This document shows positions 26,677 through 35,502 of a stretch of DNA of 64,000 bases, one piece after another. Source of the DNA: Pseudomonas sp. BP8 (GTDB lineage: Bacteria > Pseudomonadota > Gammaproteobacteria > Pseudomonadales > Pseudomonadaceae); contig NZ_JAGINK010000001.1 in assembly GCF_017875955.1 (NCBI RefSeq), forward strand, positions 3,068,501 through 3,132,500, in the 5' to 3' direction. Positions within the stretch are counted from its first letter, which is position 1; the number at the start of each line of letters is the position of its first letter. A program made the translations under genes and the position numbers. The notes under the pieces are model-generated. The model ran no database searches. It was not told where the DNA came from and saw nothing but the letters and a program-made list of their open reading frames with translations.

Positions 26677-27600
26677 ATGTTCGATACAGCCAAGCCCTGT
26701 TCCCTGTTAGCGCGCCTGGGTGGCGTGCTGCTCGGTGTCTTCTTGCTCGCCTGGCCGGCGGGCGCTGCGGAAAAATTCAAGGTGGTCACCACCTTCACCA
26801 TCATTGCCGACATGGCCCGAAACGTCGCCGGTGACGCCGCCGTGGTGGAGTCGATCACCAAGCCCGGCGCCGAAATCCACAACTACTCGCCAACGCCAGG
26901 GGACCTGCGCCGGGCCCAGGGTGCGCAACTGATCCTGTGGAACGGCCTGAACCTTGAGTTGTGGTTCGAGAAATTCTTCCAGCGTCTGCAGCAGGTGCCC
27001 GGGGTGGTCGTCTCCGATGGCATCGAGCCGCTGGGCATCGTCGCTGGCCCCTACACGGGTAAACCCAACCCGCATGCATGGATGTCGCCCCGCAATGCGT
27101 TGATCTATGTCGACAATATCCGCGATGCGCTGGTCCGTCATGACCCGGCCAACGCCGAGGCCTACACGCGCAATGCCGAAGCGTACAAGGCGCGGATCGA
27201 AGCCCAGATCGCGCCGCTTCGTGCGCGTATCGCACAGATCCCGCCGGCCAAGCGCTGGTTGGTCAGCAGCGAAGGGGCGTTCTCCTACCTGGCACGCGAC
27301 TTCGACCTGAAAGAGCTGTACCTCTGGCCGATCAACGCCGACCAGCAGGGCACGCCCAACCAGGTGAAAAAAGTCATCGACGCCGTGAGAGCAAATGCCA
27401 TTGCCGCGGTCTTCAGTGAAAGCACCGTCTCCGATAAGCCCGCGCGTCAGGTCGCCCGCGAGACCGGCGCGCGTTATGGCGGTGTGTTGTATGTCGACTC
27501 GCTGAGTACCCTTGATGGGCCGGTGCCGACCTATCTCGATCTGCTGCGGGTGACCACGGACACCATCAGCCAAGGGCTGAGCGAGGTACCACGGCAATGA
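26677..27600 (+). CDS. sitA: Manganese/iron ABC transporter substrate-binding protein (SitA/YfeA-like)
   Basis: A 307-residue periplasmic receptor of the cluster A-I (zinc/manganese/iron) family with a signal peptide ending PAGA (residues 1-30). The four metal ligands are visible: H68 in EIHNYSP, H133 in NPHAWMSP, E199 in SSEGAFSYL and D274 in YVDSLS. The His-His-Glu-Asp set fits SitA/MntC proteins for Mn or Fe, and the His-rich loop of ZnuA is missing. It is the first gene of a four-gene unit with overlapping junctions. Mn(II) or Fe(II) uptake under starvation or peroxide stress is the family role. No MntR or Fur site could be recognised with confidence upstream. Confidence 0.88.
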   Translation: MFDTAKPCSLLARLGGVLLGVFLLAWPAGAAEKFKVVTTFTIIADMARNVAGDAAVVESITKPGAEIHNYSPTPGDLRRAQGAQLILWNGLNLELWFEKFFQRLQQVPGVVVSDGIEPLGIVAGPYTGKPNPHAWMSPRNALIYVDNIRDALVRHDPANAEAYTRNAEAYKARIEAQIAPLRARIAQIPPAKRWLVSSEGAFSYLARDFDLKELYLWPINADQQGTPNQVKKVIDAVRANAIAAVFSESTVSDKPARQVARETGARYGGVLYVDSLSTLDGPVPTYLDLLRVTTDTISQGLSEVPRQ

Positions 27601-28502
27601 ATCATTTTCGCCAGCCGCCAGCGGTCGCTCCTGACCCCTTAGCACTCGAAGCGGGCATTGTCGTCCAGGGCGCGACCGTGACCTACCGTAATGGCCACAC
27701 CGCGCTGCACGATGCCAGCTTCACGCTGCCAATGGGCACCATCACTGCCCTGGTGGGGATCAACGGCTCGGGCAAGTCGACCCTGTTCAAGGCGATCATG
27801 GGCCTGGTGCGGCTGGCCTCGGGGCAGATCAGCGTACTCGGCTTGCCCGCCGAACGCGCACTGCGGCAGAAATTCACCGCCTACGTGCCGCAAGCCGAGG
27901 AGGTCGACTGGGACTTCCCGGTGCTGGTCGAGGACGTGGTGATGATGGGCCGCTATGGCCACATGGGCCCGCTGCGTATCGCCCGTCGCGCCGATTATCA
28001 GGCAGTGGACGCGGCGCTGGAGCGCGTTGACATGAGCGCCTTGCGCAAGCGGCAGATCGGCGAGTTGTCTGGCGGCCAGCGCAAACGCGTGTTTCTTGCC
28101 CGGGCGTTGGCGCAGGACAGCAAGATCATCCTGCTCGACGAGCCGTTCACCGGCGTCGATGTCAAGACCGAAGACCAGATCATCCAGTTGCTGCGTGAGC
28201 TGCGCGGCGAAGGCCGGATCATGCTGGTGTCGACCCACAACCTGGGCTCGGTGCCTGAATTCTGCGACCGTGTGGTACTGATCAAGCGCACGGTGCTGGC
28301 CCACGGGCCGACCGACGAGGTCTATACCCGAGACAACCTGGAGCGTGCCTTTGGCGGCGTCTTGCGCCACTTCGCACTCATCCAGGGCGATCAACAGCTG
28401 CAACCACCGGTGAGCGTCTTCAGTGACGATGAACGGCCGTTGATTCTGCGCAATGGCTTGCCGGCGCGGCGTGAGCGCGGCAGCGACAGCGAGGCCGATT
28501 GA
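27597..28502 (+). CDS. sitB: Manganese/iron ABC transporter ATP-binding protein (SitB/YfeB-like)
   Basis: A 301-residue single-domain ATPase with Walker A GINGSGKST, signature LSGGQRKR, Walker B ILLDEPFTGVD and the H-loop VSTHNLGS. The family's YVPQAEEVDWDFPVLVEDVV stretch around the Q-loop identifies it as the metal-chelate branch. The ATG overlaps the sitA stop (ATGA). It powers the SitC/SitD membrane pair. A polar tail of about 40 residues follows the core domain. Confidence 0.88.
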   Translation: MNHFRQPPAVAPDPLALEAGIVVQGATVTYRNGHTALHDASFTLPMGTITALVGINGSGKSTLFKAIMGLVRLASGQISVLGLPAERALRQKFTAYVPQAEEVDWDFPVLVEDVVMMGRYGHMGPLRIARRADYQAVDAALERVDMSALRKRQIGELSGGQRKRVFLARALAQDSKIILLDEPFTGVDVKTEDQIIQLLRELRGEGRIMLVSTHNLGSVPEFCDRVVLIKRTVLAHGPTDEVYTRDNLERAFGGVLRHFALIQGDQQLQPPVSVFSDDERPLILRNGLPARRERGSDSEAD

Positions 28503-29362
28503 TGATCGAACTGCTGCTCGAACCGTTCGCCTATGGCTATATGCGCAACGCCATGTGGGTGTCCACGCTGGTGGGCGGGGTGTGTGCGTTTCTGTCCTGC
28601 TACCTGATGCTCAAGGGCTGGTCGCTGATTGGCGATGCACTGTCGCACTCGATTGTGCCAGGCGTGGCTGGCGCGTACATGCTCGGCTTGCCGTTCTCGC
28701 TTGGCGCCTTCTTTGCCGGCGGGCTGGCCTCCGCCGCATTGCTGTTTCTGCAGCGGCGCACCCGGCTCAAGGAAGATGTGGTGATCGGCATGATCTTTAC
28801 CTCGTTCTTTGGCCTGGGCCTGTTCATGGTCTCGCTGTCGCCGACCTCGGTGAATATCCAGACCATCGTGCTCGGCAATATGCTCGCGATCACGCCCAGC
28901 GACACCTTGCAACTGGCGATTATCGGTGTGGTGTCGCTCGTGGTGCTGCTGGCCAAGTGGCGCGACCTGATGCTGACCTTCTTCGATGAAAACCAGGCCC
29001 GTGCGACCGGTATCAATCCTACCCGGCTGAAGCTGTTGTTTTTCGCCTTGCTGTCGGCCTCGACCGTGGCGGCGCTGCAGACGGTGGGGGCATTCCTGGT
29101 GATCTGCATGGTCATCACTCCCGGTGCCACGGCCTATCTGCTGAGTGACCGCTTTCCCCGCTTGCTGGTAATTGCCGTGGGTATCGGCGCCTTTACCAGC
29201 CTGGCTGGCACCTACCTGAGCTATTACCTCGATGGCGCGACCGGCGGGGTCATTGTTGTCCTGCAAACGGTGATCTTCCTGCTGGTGTTCGTGTTCGCCC
29301 GCAAACATGGCCTGCTCGCCGCACGGCGGCGCCGGCGGCAAGCGTTGCAGGTGCAACCATGA
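28502..29362 (+). CDS. sitC: Manganese/iron ABC transporter permease (SitC/YfeC-like)
   Basis: A 286-residue ABC-3 family permease with about eight hydrophobic helices. It opens MIELLLEPFAYGYMRNAMWV and contains LLKGWSLIGDALSHSIVPGV-type and GAFLVICMVITPGATAYLL regions shared by the family. The ATG overlaps the sitB stop (TGATG). A basic tail (RRRRRQ) ends the protein. It and the next permease are paralogues that together form the channel, as in YfeC/YfeD. Confidence 0.87.
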   Translation: MIELLLEPFAYGYMRNAMWVSTLVGGVCAFLSCYLMLKGWSLIGDALSHSIVPGVAGAYMLGLPFSLGAFFAGGLASAALLFLQRRTRLKEDVVIGMIFTSFFGLGLFMVSLSPTSVNIQTIVLGNMLAITPSDTLQLAIIGVVSLVVLLAKWRDLMLTFFDENQARATGINPTRLKLLFFALLSASTVAALQTVGAFLVICMVITPGATAYLLSDRFPRLLVIAVGIGAFTSLAGTYLSYYLDGATGGVIVVLQTVIFLLVFVFARKHGLLAARRRRRQALQVQP

Positions 29363-30210
29363 GTTGGCTCGGTGTGCTGCTGGAGCCGTTTGGCTTCGAT
29401 TTCATGGTCAGCGCCATGGCGATTGCCCTGCTCATTGCCATCCCCATGGCCCTGCTGTCGTGTTTTCTGGTGCTCAAGGGCTGGGCCCTGCTTGGCGATG
29501 CCATTGCCCACGCGGTGTTTCCCGGGGTGGTGATTGCCTACATCTTGCACATTCCTTACGCCATAGGCGCGTTTGTTGCCGGCATGTTCTGCGCCATCGC
29601 CACGGGTTTTCTGAAGGACAACAGCCGCATCAAGCAAGACACGGTGATGGGGATCGTCTATTCGGGGATGTTTGGCCTTGGCCTGGTGTTGTACCTGAAG
29701 ATCGAGTCGGATGTGCACCTGGACCATATCCTGTTCGGCGACATCCTCGGTGCCAACAACCAGGACCTGTGGATGTGCGGCGGTATTGCCTTGTTGACCT
29801 GCGTGGTCATTGCGACCAAGTGGAAGGACTTCATGTTGCACACCTTCGACGCCGTCCAGGCTCACGCGGTCGGCTTGCGCAGCAAGTGGCTGCACTATGG
29901 TTTGCTGTGCCTGATTTCACTGGCGGTGGTGGGCGCGCTCAAGGCGTCGGGGGTGATCCTCGCCATTGCGCTGCTGATCGCTCCCGGCGCCATTGCCGCG
30001 CTGCTCACGCGCCAGCTCAAGTACATGCTGTGGGTGGCGTTGCTCGTTGCGATGGTCTGCGCCTTTCTGGGCGTGTATCTGTCGTTCTTTCTCGACAGTG
30101 CGCCGGCGCCGACCATCGTCGTGGTGTTTGCCATCGTGTTCATGCTTGCCTTGGGCTACCACGCGGCAGTGCCTGGAGCTGATAGGGCCGTCAGCACGAC
30201 CTCGAGCTAA
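29359..30210 (+). CDS. sitD: Manganese/iron ABC transporter permease (SitD/YfeD-like)
   Basis: A 283-residue ABC-3 family permease, paralogous to SitC (MSWLGVLLEPFGFDFM, FLVLKGWALLGDAIAHAVFP, ASGVILAIALLIAPGAIAALL). The ATG overlaps the sitC stop (ATGA). It is the last gene of the operon, and the next gene is convergent, leaving 11 bases between the stops. Presence of both permeases makes this a full SitABCD-type system rather than a three-gene ZnuABC system. Confidence 0.87.
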   Translation: MSWLGVLLEPFGFDFMVSAMAIALLIAIPMALLSCFLVLKGWALLGDAIAHAVFPGVVIAYILHIPYAIGAFVAGMFCAIATGFLKDNSRIKQDTVMGIVYSGMFGLGLVLYLKIESDVHLDHILFGDILGANNQDLWMCGGIALLTCVVIATKWKDFMLHTFDAVQAHAVGLRSKWLHYGLLCLISLAVVGALKASGVILAIALLIAPGAIAALLTRQLKYMLWVALLVAMVCAFLGVYLSFFLDSAPAPTIVVVFAIVFMLALGYHAAVPGADRAVSTTSS

Positions 30211-30221
30211 CGGCCGACCGG

Positions 30222-32009
30222 TCAGTCCTTGCGGCCCGGCAGCACGGCACTGAGTACCTGCTTGGCCGCTTGCACGATAATCCCGGCCTCATCCGGGTCG
30301 CCCTTCAGCAAGGTGCCGGCAAACTTCTTGGCCTGCTCGAGCGTGATATGGGGCGGTAACGGCGGTACGTTGGCGTCTGTCTTGAACTCGATCAGCACCG
30401 GGCAATCGGCGGCTAGCGCCTGTTCCCATGCGCTGGCGACGTCTTCTTCACGGTCAACGAAGATACCCTTGAGGCCGATTGAGATGGCGAACAGGTGGTA
30501 AGGCACATCCGGAATCGACTGCGAGGCTTCAAACTTGGGATCGCCTTCCATGACGCGCTGTTCCCAGGTGACCTGATTGAGGTCCTCGTTATTGAAAACT
30601 GCACAGATCCATTTCGGGTTGTCCCACTGCCGCCAGTACTTGGCCACGGTGATCAATTCGGCCATGTTGTTCATCTGCATGGCGCCATCCCCTACCAGGG
30701 CGACCACCGTGCGCTGCGGATGGGCGAACTTGGCAGCGATCGCATACGGTACGGCAGCGCCCATGCAGGCCAGGCCGCCGGAAAGTGAACATTGCATGCC
30801 TTGGCGAATCATCAGGTCACGTGCGTACCAGTTGGCGCAGGAGCCGGAATCGCTGGTCACCAGGGCATTATCAGGCAGGCGAGGGGAGAGCTCGTACACC
30901 ACCCGCTGCGGATTGATTGGGTCGGCTTTGGCCAATGCGCGCTTCTCCAGCGTCTTGTCCCAGCGTGCCCGCCAGCTTTCGACCTTGTTGCGCCAGTGAT
31001 CGCTCTTCTGCTCGAGTAGTGGCAGCAGTGCGCGCAGGGTCTCGGCGGCGTCGCCCTGCAGGTTGACCTCCATGGGATAGCGCAAACTGAGCATGTCCGG
31101 TTGCAGGTCGATCTGCACACCACGGGCCTGACCCTCCTTCGGCAGGAACTCGGCATAAGGAAAGCCCGAGCCGATCATCAGCAGGGTGTCGCACTCTTCC
31201 ATCATCTGGTAACTGGGTTCAGTGCCGAGCAAGCCGATGGCGCCGGTGACCCACATAAGGTCGTCGGGGACTACCGCCTTGCCCAGCAATGCCTTGGCCA
31301 CGCCTGCACCCAGTTTATCGGCGATCGCAATCACCTCTTGCGAGGCTTGCAGCGCGCCTGCTCCTACCAGGATGGCCACTTTGTGGCCGGCGTTCAGCAC
31401 CTCGGCAGCGCGCTGCAAGTCGTCGTTGTAGGGGACCACTTTCGGTTTGCTGTAGCCGATCCCGGAATGCACCGTACCGTGAGCCCGCTCGGGCTCGCTG
31501 TACGGCAGGTCTTGCAGGTCGTTGGGCAGAATCAGCGCGGTCACTTTTCGTTCGCCGACCGCCGTACGCACTGCGCGATCGAGCAGATGGCGCACTTGCG
31601 AGGGGGTGGATGCTTGCTGGACGAACGCCCCGGCCACATCCTTGAACATCGATAGCAGGTCCAGCTCTTGTTGATAGTGGCCGCCGAGTGCGCCGCGGGC
31701 CTGCTGGCCGACAATGGCCAGCACCGGCATGTGGTCCATGCGGGCATCGTAGAGGCCGGTCAGGAGGTGTGAAGCGCCTGGGCCCGAGGTTGCGATGCAC
31801 ACGCCCAGTTCGCCGGTGAATTTGGCGTGAGCGCTGGCCATGAATGCCGCCATTTCTTCATGGCGGGCCTGGATGAACTCGATCTTGCCCTTGGCCCGGC
31901 TCAGCGCGCCGAACACGCCATTGATACCATCGCCCGGGTAGCCATAGATGCGTCGCACGCCCCATTGATACAAGCGCTCGACCAGAAAATCTCCTACTGT
32001 CGCTGTCAT
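30222..32009 (-). CDS. Thiamine-diphosphate-dependent enzyme, pyruvate-oxidase (PoxB)-like
   Basis: A 595-residue enzyme with the three-domain PoxB/acetolactate-synthase fold. The catalytic glutamate is E51 in QARHEEMAAFMA, and the ThDP-Mg motif runs from GDGAMQMNNMAEL to CAVFNN about 25 residues later. The ATG at 32009 has AAGGA seven bases upstream; a start two codons earlier is too close to it. Family members include PoxB (pyruvate to acetate and CO2 with FAD and quinone) and uncharacterised stress-induced pyruvate-decarboxylating enzymes. The C-terminus lacks an obvious PoxB membrane-binding amphipathic helix, so the electron acceptor is uncertain. The neighbouring cinA and stress genes suggest stationary-phase or osmotic control. 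Confidence 0.78.
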   Translation of the reverse strand: MTATVGDFLVERLYQWGVRRIYGYPGDGINGVFGALSRAKGKIEFIQARHEEMAAFMASAHAKFTGELGVCIATSGPGASHLLTGLYDARMDHMPVLAIVGQQARGALGGHYQQELDLLSMFKDVAGAFVQQASTPSQVRHLLDRAVRTAVGERKVTALILPNDLQDLPYSEPERAHGTVHSGIGYSKPKVVPYNDDLQRAAEVLNAGHKVAILVGAGALQASQEVIAIADKLGAGVAKALLGKAVVPDDLMWVTGAIGLLGTEPSYQMMEECDTLLMIGSGFPYAEFLPKEGQARGVQIDLQPDMLSLRYPMEVNLQGDAAETLRALLPLLEQKSDHWRNKVESWRARWDKTLEKRALAKADPINPQRVVYELSPRLPDNALVTSDSGSCANWYARDLMIRQGMQCSLSGGLACMGAAVPYAIAAKFAHPQRTVVALVGDGAMQMNNMAELITVAKYWRQWDNPKWICAVFNNEDLNQVTWEQRVMEGDPKFEASQSIPDVPYHLFAISIGLKGIFVDREEDVASAWEQALAADCPVLIEFKTDANVPPLPPHITLEQAKKFAGTLLKGDPDEAGIIVQAAKQVLSAVLPGRKD

Positions 32010-32190
32010 TTCCATTTCCTTGCCAGTCGTCGATAGGGGTCTGGACTGGGTACCTTTGGGGAAAGTTTCAACGGTGTGCGCATTGGTCGACTGACAGGAA
32101 CCGGGCAAACAGCGTCTGTATCATCTGGTTATCGACCGGAGAATCAGGAGGCGACTTCATGCCAGCAAGGGGCTTTGCGTTGGCGTGCCC

Positions 32191-32694
32191 TCAAGATCGC
32201 TCACCACGCAACCAGCGTTGGTGATAGTGGGCAATGCGTGTCAGTCCATACACTGCGCCTTGATGCATCACATCGGCGCGTTCACCTGTAAAGCGTTGGC
32301 TGCGAGTGAACACGGTGAACGGCTCGCCTGCGAATGCCCAGGCGTAACAGAACGTTCCCGGTGCTATGCCTGCCTCGGGACCGGGTCCGGCTACGCCGGT
32401 GGTTGCGATGGCGACAGTGGCGCTGCTGTCTTTCAATGCACCCAGCGCCATCTCCCAGGCGACTGCTTCGCTGGTCAGGCCATAGCGCTCGATGGTCAGC
32501 GGGCTGACGCCGAGCAGGCGTTGTTTGGCACTGGGTGAATACACCACATAGCCGCTCTCGAGCACTTCACCGGTGCCCGGAGCCTCGGCAAGCAGCGCGG
32601 CCATGAAACCCGCCGTACACGACTCGGCGGTGGTTAGCAGTAGCCCGTGTTGCTTGAGATAGTCGAGGGTGGCCAAGACGGCATCTGTGGACAT
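32191..32694 (-). CDS. CinA-family nicotinamide-nucleotide amidohydrolase (PncC-type)
   Basis: A 167-residue protein that consists of the CinA C-terminal domain alone. It has LLTTAESCTAGFMAALL near the N-terminus, YVVYSPSAKQRLLGV and IATTGVAGPGP. This domain deamidates nicotinamide mononucleotide to nicotinate mononucleotide in pyridine-nucleotide recycling. The ATG at 32694 matches the usual family start; upstream codons in the open frame do not resemble anything. P. putida also carries a housekeeping CinA near recA, so this is probably a second copy within a stress locus. Confidence 0.82.
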   Translation of the reverse strand: MSTDAVLATLDYLKQHGLLLTTAESCTAGFMAALLAEAPGTGEVLESGYVVYSPSAKQRLLGVSPLTIERYGLTSEAVAWEMALGALKDSSATVAIATTGVAGPGPEAGIAPGTFCYAWAFAGEPFTVFTRSQRFTGERADVMHQGAVYGLTRIAHYHQRWLRGERS

Positions 32695-32858
32695 CTTCGA
32701 GGCCTCTTCTGTAGATACGCGGTTGACGGTGGGAGCTGGTGTTTGGTTCACGGGCTTTGGGCGTACCGCTTGTCCGTACTGGCAGGGTGGGCCTGAACTT
32801 TGCCTTGGCAGGTGGCTTCCCAAAAAGGTAGAGGCAGGTCAACGAGTCGGGAGGCGTC

Positions 32859-33017
32859 ATGAGCAAAGACAGTGATCATCCGGTTGAGCCCAAGCAACCG
32901 GTGGGTGGTGAAGCGGAGAGGGACAATGATGCGCGTCGGCCTGATGGGTCGTCTGGGACGGCGCATGATTCTACTGCGCAGAAAACGGCCAGGGATGAGG
33001 GTACGGGTAAAAAATAG
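32859..33017 (+). CDS. Very hydrophilic 52-residue small protein
   Basis: An ATG at 32859 with GGGAGG five bases upstream opens a 52-codon frame (MSKDSDHPVEPKQPVGGEAE...). It is rich in Asp, Glu, Lys, Arg, Gly and Ser and has no hydrophobic core, so it should be disordered. Such small proteins are common among stationary-phase or desiccation genes. It is divergent from the CinA gene with 164 bases between, and it ends just before the large palindrome. The good ribosome-binding site and clean composition support a real gene; the function is unknown. Confidence 0.6.
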   Translation: MSKDSDHPVEPKQPVGGEAERDNDARRPDGSSGTAHDSTAQKTARDEGTGKK

Positions 33018-33053
33018 GGTTGTCGTGATGGGGCTGGGGCTTGTAGGTTGTGG

Positions 33054-34260
33054 GGGCTTATCTATTTGATATGGTGGCTTTTCGGGCCCCTTCCGCCCTT
33101 ACGGGGGGTCACTTTTTTTCTTGGAAAAAAGTAACCAAAAACCGCTTGCTCCATCATACGGCCCTCCGCTGCGCTGCGGGTTCCCTCGCTCCGATCTTGC
33201 TCCTGACGTCGCGAAGTTAGGGGCGGCGTCTGGGCTGGCGTTGTTTTTGATAGTGGCATGGGTGGTGGTTATTCGGGCCTCTTCGCGGGGCAAGTCGGAT
33301 CGCCGCACCGCCGCCCCTACAGGGTTGGCGCCGAATTCAAAATTTGCTCAATCCCTGTAGGAGCGGGCTTGTCCCGCGAAGAGGCCGGTACTGCCAATGC
33401 AAATCGCAGGGCGCAGCCCTGCCAGCCACCCCACAAATCCGCTCGTAAACAAACAAAGCGAGAGCGCAGCGATTCGCCAGCCGTTGCCTTGGCTGTTGAT
33501 CTTGATCTTGCTCTTGATCTACAGCGACTTCAGGAGCAAGACCGGAGCGAGGGAACCCGCAGCGCAGCGGAGGGCCGGATGCAGGAGCAAGCGGTTTTTG
33601 GTTACTCTTTTCCAAGAAAAAAAGTGACCCGCCGTAAGGGCGGAAGGGGCCGGTGGCGCCACCCCATCAAATGGATAAACACACAGTTCCTAGGCCAGCC
33701 AGCCAAGCCGACAGAAAGTAACCAAAAGCCATTTCTCCTACATGCGGTCCTACGCCTCGCTGCGGGGTTCTCTCGCTCCGGTGTTGCTCCTGAAGTCGCT
33801 GGTAGACCAAGAGCAAGATCAACAGCCAGGGCAACGGCAGGCGAATCGCTGCGCTCTCGCTTTGTTTATTTACCAGCGGATTTGTTGTGCGGCTGGCAGG
33901 GCTGCGCCCTGCGATTTGCATTGGCAGCACCGGCCTCTTCGCGGGACAAGCCCGCTCCTACAGGTATTGCGTCGAACTCAAAATCTGCGCCAACCCTGCA
34001 GGGGCGGCGGTGCGGCGATCCGACTTGCCCCGCGAAGAGGCCCGAATATCCACCACCCATGCCACTATCAAAAACAACGCCAGCCCAGACGCCACCCGTA
34101 ACTTCGCGACGTCAGGAGACCGGAGCGAGGGGACCCGTAGCGCAGCGAAGGGCCGGATGCACGAGCAAGCGGTTTTTGGTTACTTTTCTCCAAGAAAAAA
34201 AGTGACCCGCCGTAAGGGCGGAAGGGGCCAGTGCCGCCATCACATCAAATGGATAAGCCC
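33054..34260. repeat. 1.2 kb imperfect palindrome built from REP-like and module repeats
   Basis: The left arm (33054 to about 33612) and right arm (about 33711-34260) are inverted copies, collinear over roughly 550 bases at about 90 percent identity by eye. Both ends read GGGCTTATC. Each arm itself contains an outer module with GTAACCAAAAACCGCTTGCTC, a GATAGTGGCATGGGTGGTGG stretch, an inverted REP pair and AAATCGCAGGGCGCAGCCCT, and then an inner module that runs the other way. The module therefore occurs four times in alternating orientation (about 33065, 33690, 33711 and 34260), and the third copy is the most diverged. No transposase or credible gene lies inside; the open frames here are repeat by-products. 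It separates the CinA/PoxB block from the envelope-stress trio. Confidence 0.85.
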
Positions 34261-34468
34261 ACAAATTCTAAACCAACCAACCAAGCTCTGGACAGTCCGC
34301 TGCCGCCCATGTGTTTTGCCCCCCAGTTAGCCCCGCGCAAGTCTTTGACGCTGGGGGTAGTGGTTACCGATCACTCTGACTGAACTCCGTCCTCAGGGCC
34401 CGTATCTCCCGCATGAAGACACACGCTCCGGCGCACCTGCCGGAGCTTCATTTGCGAGGGAGATATCC

Positions 34469-35074
34469 ATGGAACGCGATCAAGGCCAGGCATCGTCGCC
34501 TGGCAGCACCCAGGACCACCTGCATGCCATCACCGACGAAGCGGGCGCTCTGCTCAATGAGGCCAAGACGCAAGGCGCCGAGCAGTTCGAGCACTACCGC
34601 GATACCGCCGCCGACCAGCTCGAATCGTTGCAACAAGGCGCCCGCTCGGCCGCTTCTGCCCTGCAGGGCAACGATAGCCTGGGGCTTTCCCAGTACCTGG
34701 GGCAGGCGGCCGAATGCATCGGTAGCTTTGCCGAGCAAATCCGTCACGAAAGTGCCGAAGACCTGTTGCACCGTGGCACTCGGCTGGCGCGGGACAACCC
34801 TGCGATGTTCCTCGCCGGCAGCGTGGCGATCGGATTCGCCTTGTCACGCTTCCTGCGTGCCAGCGCAAGCCATACCGGCGCCACGTCCACGTCCACGGCG
34901 CCGACAGCCGACGGCACCCGCGAGCCTTACCACAGCTCTGCACCCACCCCGGACCGTTCCAGCGATGTTTCCACCCACAAGCCCTATACCCCGGTCGACC
35001 CCGTCGGCATGGGCGGCGCCACGCCGGTTGGCGGCGGGCCACTGGAGCGTGATCCGCTCAAAGGAGGTGAATGA
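34469..35074 (+). CDS. Envelope-associated protein with amphipathic helices and one membrane segment
   Basis: A 201-residue protein with GAGG before its ATG. The first 100 residues are predicted helical and charged (EAKTQGAEQFEHYRDTAADQ). One hydrophobic segment follows (about 110-126, AMFLAGSVAIGFALSRF), and the last 70 residues are a Pro/Ser/Thr-rich low-complexity tail. The build recalls YqjD/ElaB proteins, which tether to the inner membrane in stationary phase, but no family is certain. Its stop overlaps the next gene, and the three genes to 36305 form one operon. Confidence 0.65.
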   Translation: MERDQGQASSPGSTQDHLHAITDEAGALLNEAKTQGAEQFEHYRDTAADQLESLQQGARSAASALQGNDSLGLSQYLGQAAECIGSFAEQIRHESAEDLLHRGTRLARDNPAMFLAGSVAIGFALSRFLRASASHTGATSTSTAPTADGTREPYHSSAPTPDRSSDVSTHKPYTPVDPVGMGGATPVGGGPLERDPLKGGE

Positions 35075-35502
35075 TGAACAACGACCCTCTCCAGACTACG
35101 CCCGCAATGCATACGCCGGCTGAAGATACGCTCGGTGTCGGCGGCTTGCTCAGGCAATTGATGCGCGAGGTGCCCGACCTGTTCAGCAAGGAGCTGGCCC
35201 TGGCCAAGGCGGAACTGCAACACAACCTCAACACCTTGAAAGCCGGCACCGCCGCCGTGGCGGCCGGTGCGATCGTGATCCTGGCCGGCTTCATCATCCT
35301 GCTGCTGGCCGCCGTCTATGCCCTGGCCACGCTGGTCGAGCCCTGGATGGCTGCACTGGTCGTCGGCGCGGTGACGGTGATCATTGGCTTCATCATGCTG
35401 CAGGCGGGCAAGAAGCAGTTCGACCCATCACAGCTCACTCCGGACCGCACCCTGCATGCCATGCAGCAGGACAAGGACGCGTTGAAGAGGAAACTGCCAT
35501 GA
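35074..35502 (+). CDS. YqjE/holin-III-like membrane protein (Actinobacterial-type DUF1469 family)
   Basis: A 142-residue protein. A polar N-terminus with LRQLMREVPDLFSKELALAKAEL leads to two transmembrane hairpin segments (about 55-80 and 85-105), which is the YqjE superfamily pattern. A very strong AAGGAGGTGA stands upstream; the ATG at 35074 has the better spacing, while the one at 35071 is also possible. It overlaps the preceding stop (ATGATGA). YqjE-type proteins accompany YqjD in membrane-associated stress clusters; their molecular role is not established. Confidence 0.78.
   Translation: MNNDPLQTTPAMHTPAEDTLGVGGLLRQLMREVPDLFSKELALAKAELQHNLNTLKAGTAAVAAGAIVILAGFIILLLAAVYALATLVEPWMAALVVGAVTVIIGFIMLQAGKKQFDPSQLTPDRTLHAMQQDKDALKRKLP

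Noticed and set aside
33054..34260. Possible CRISPR array because of recurring units
   Set aside because: The units are long, inverted rather than direct, irregularly spaced, and no cas gene is present.
33121..34330. Several open frames of 60-315 codons inside the palindrome
   Set aside because: They are translations of repeat and REP DNA, contain Arg/Pro/Ser-rich nonsense repeated in both arms, and lack ribosome-binding sites.
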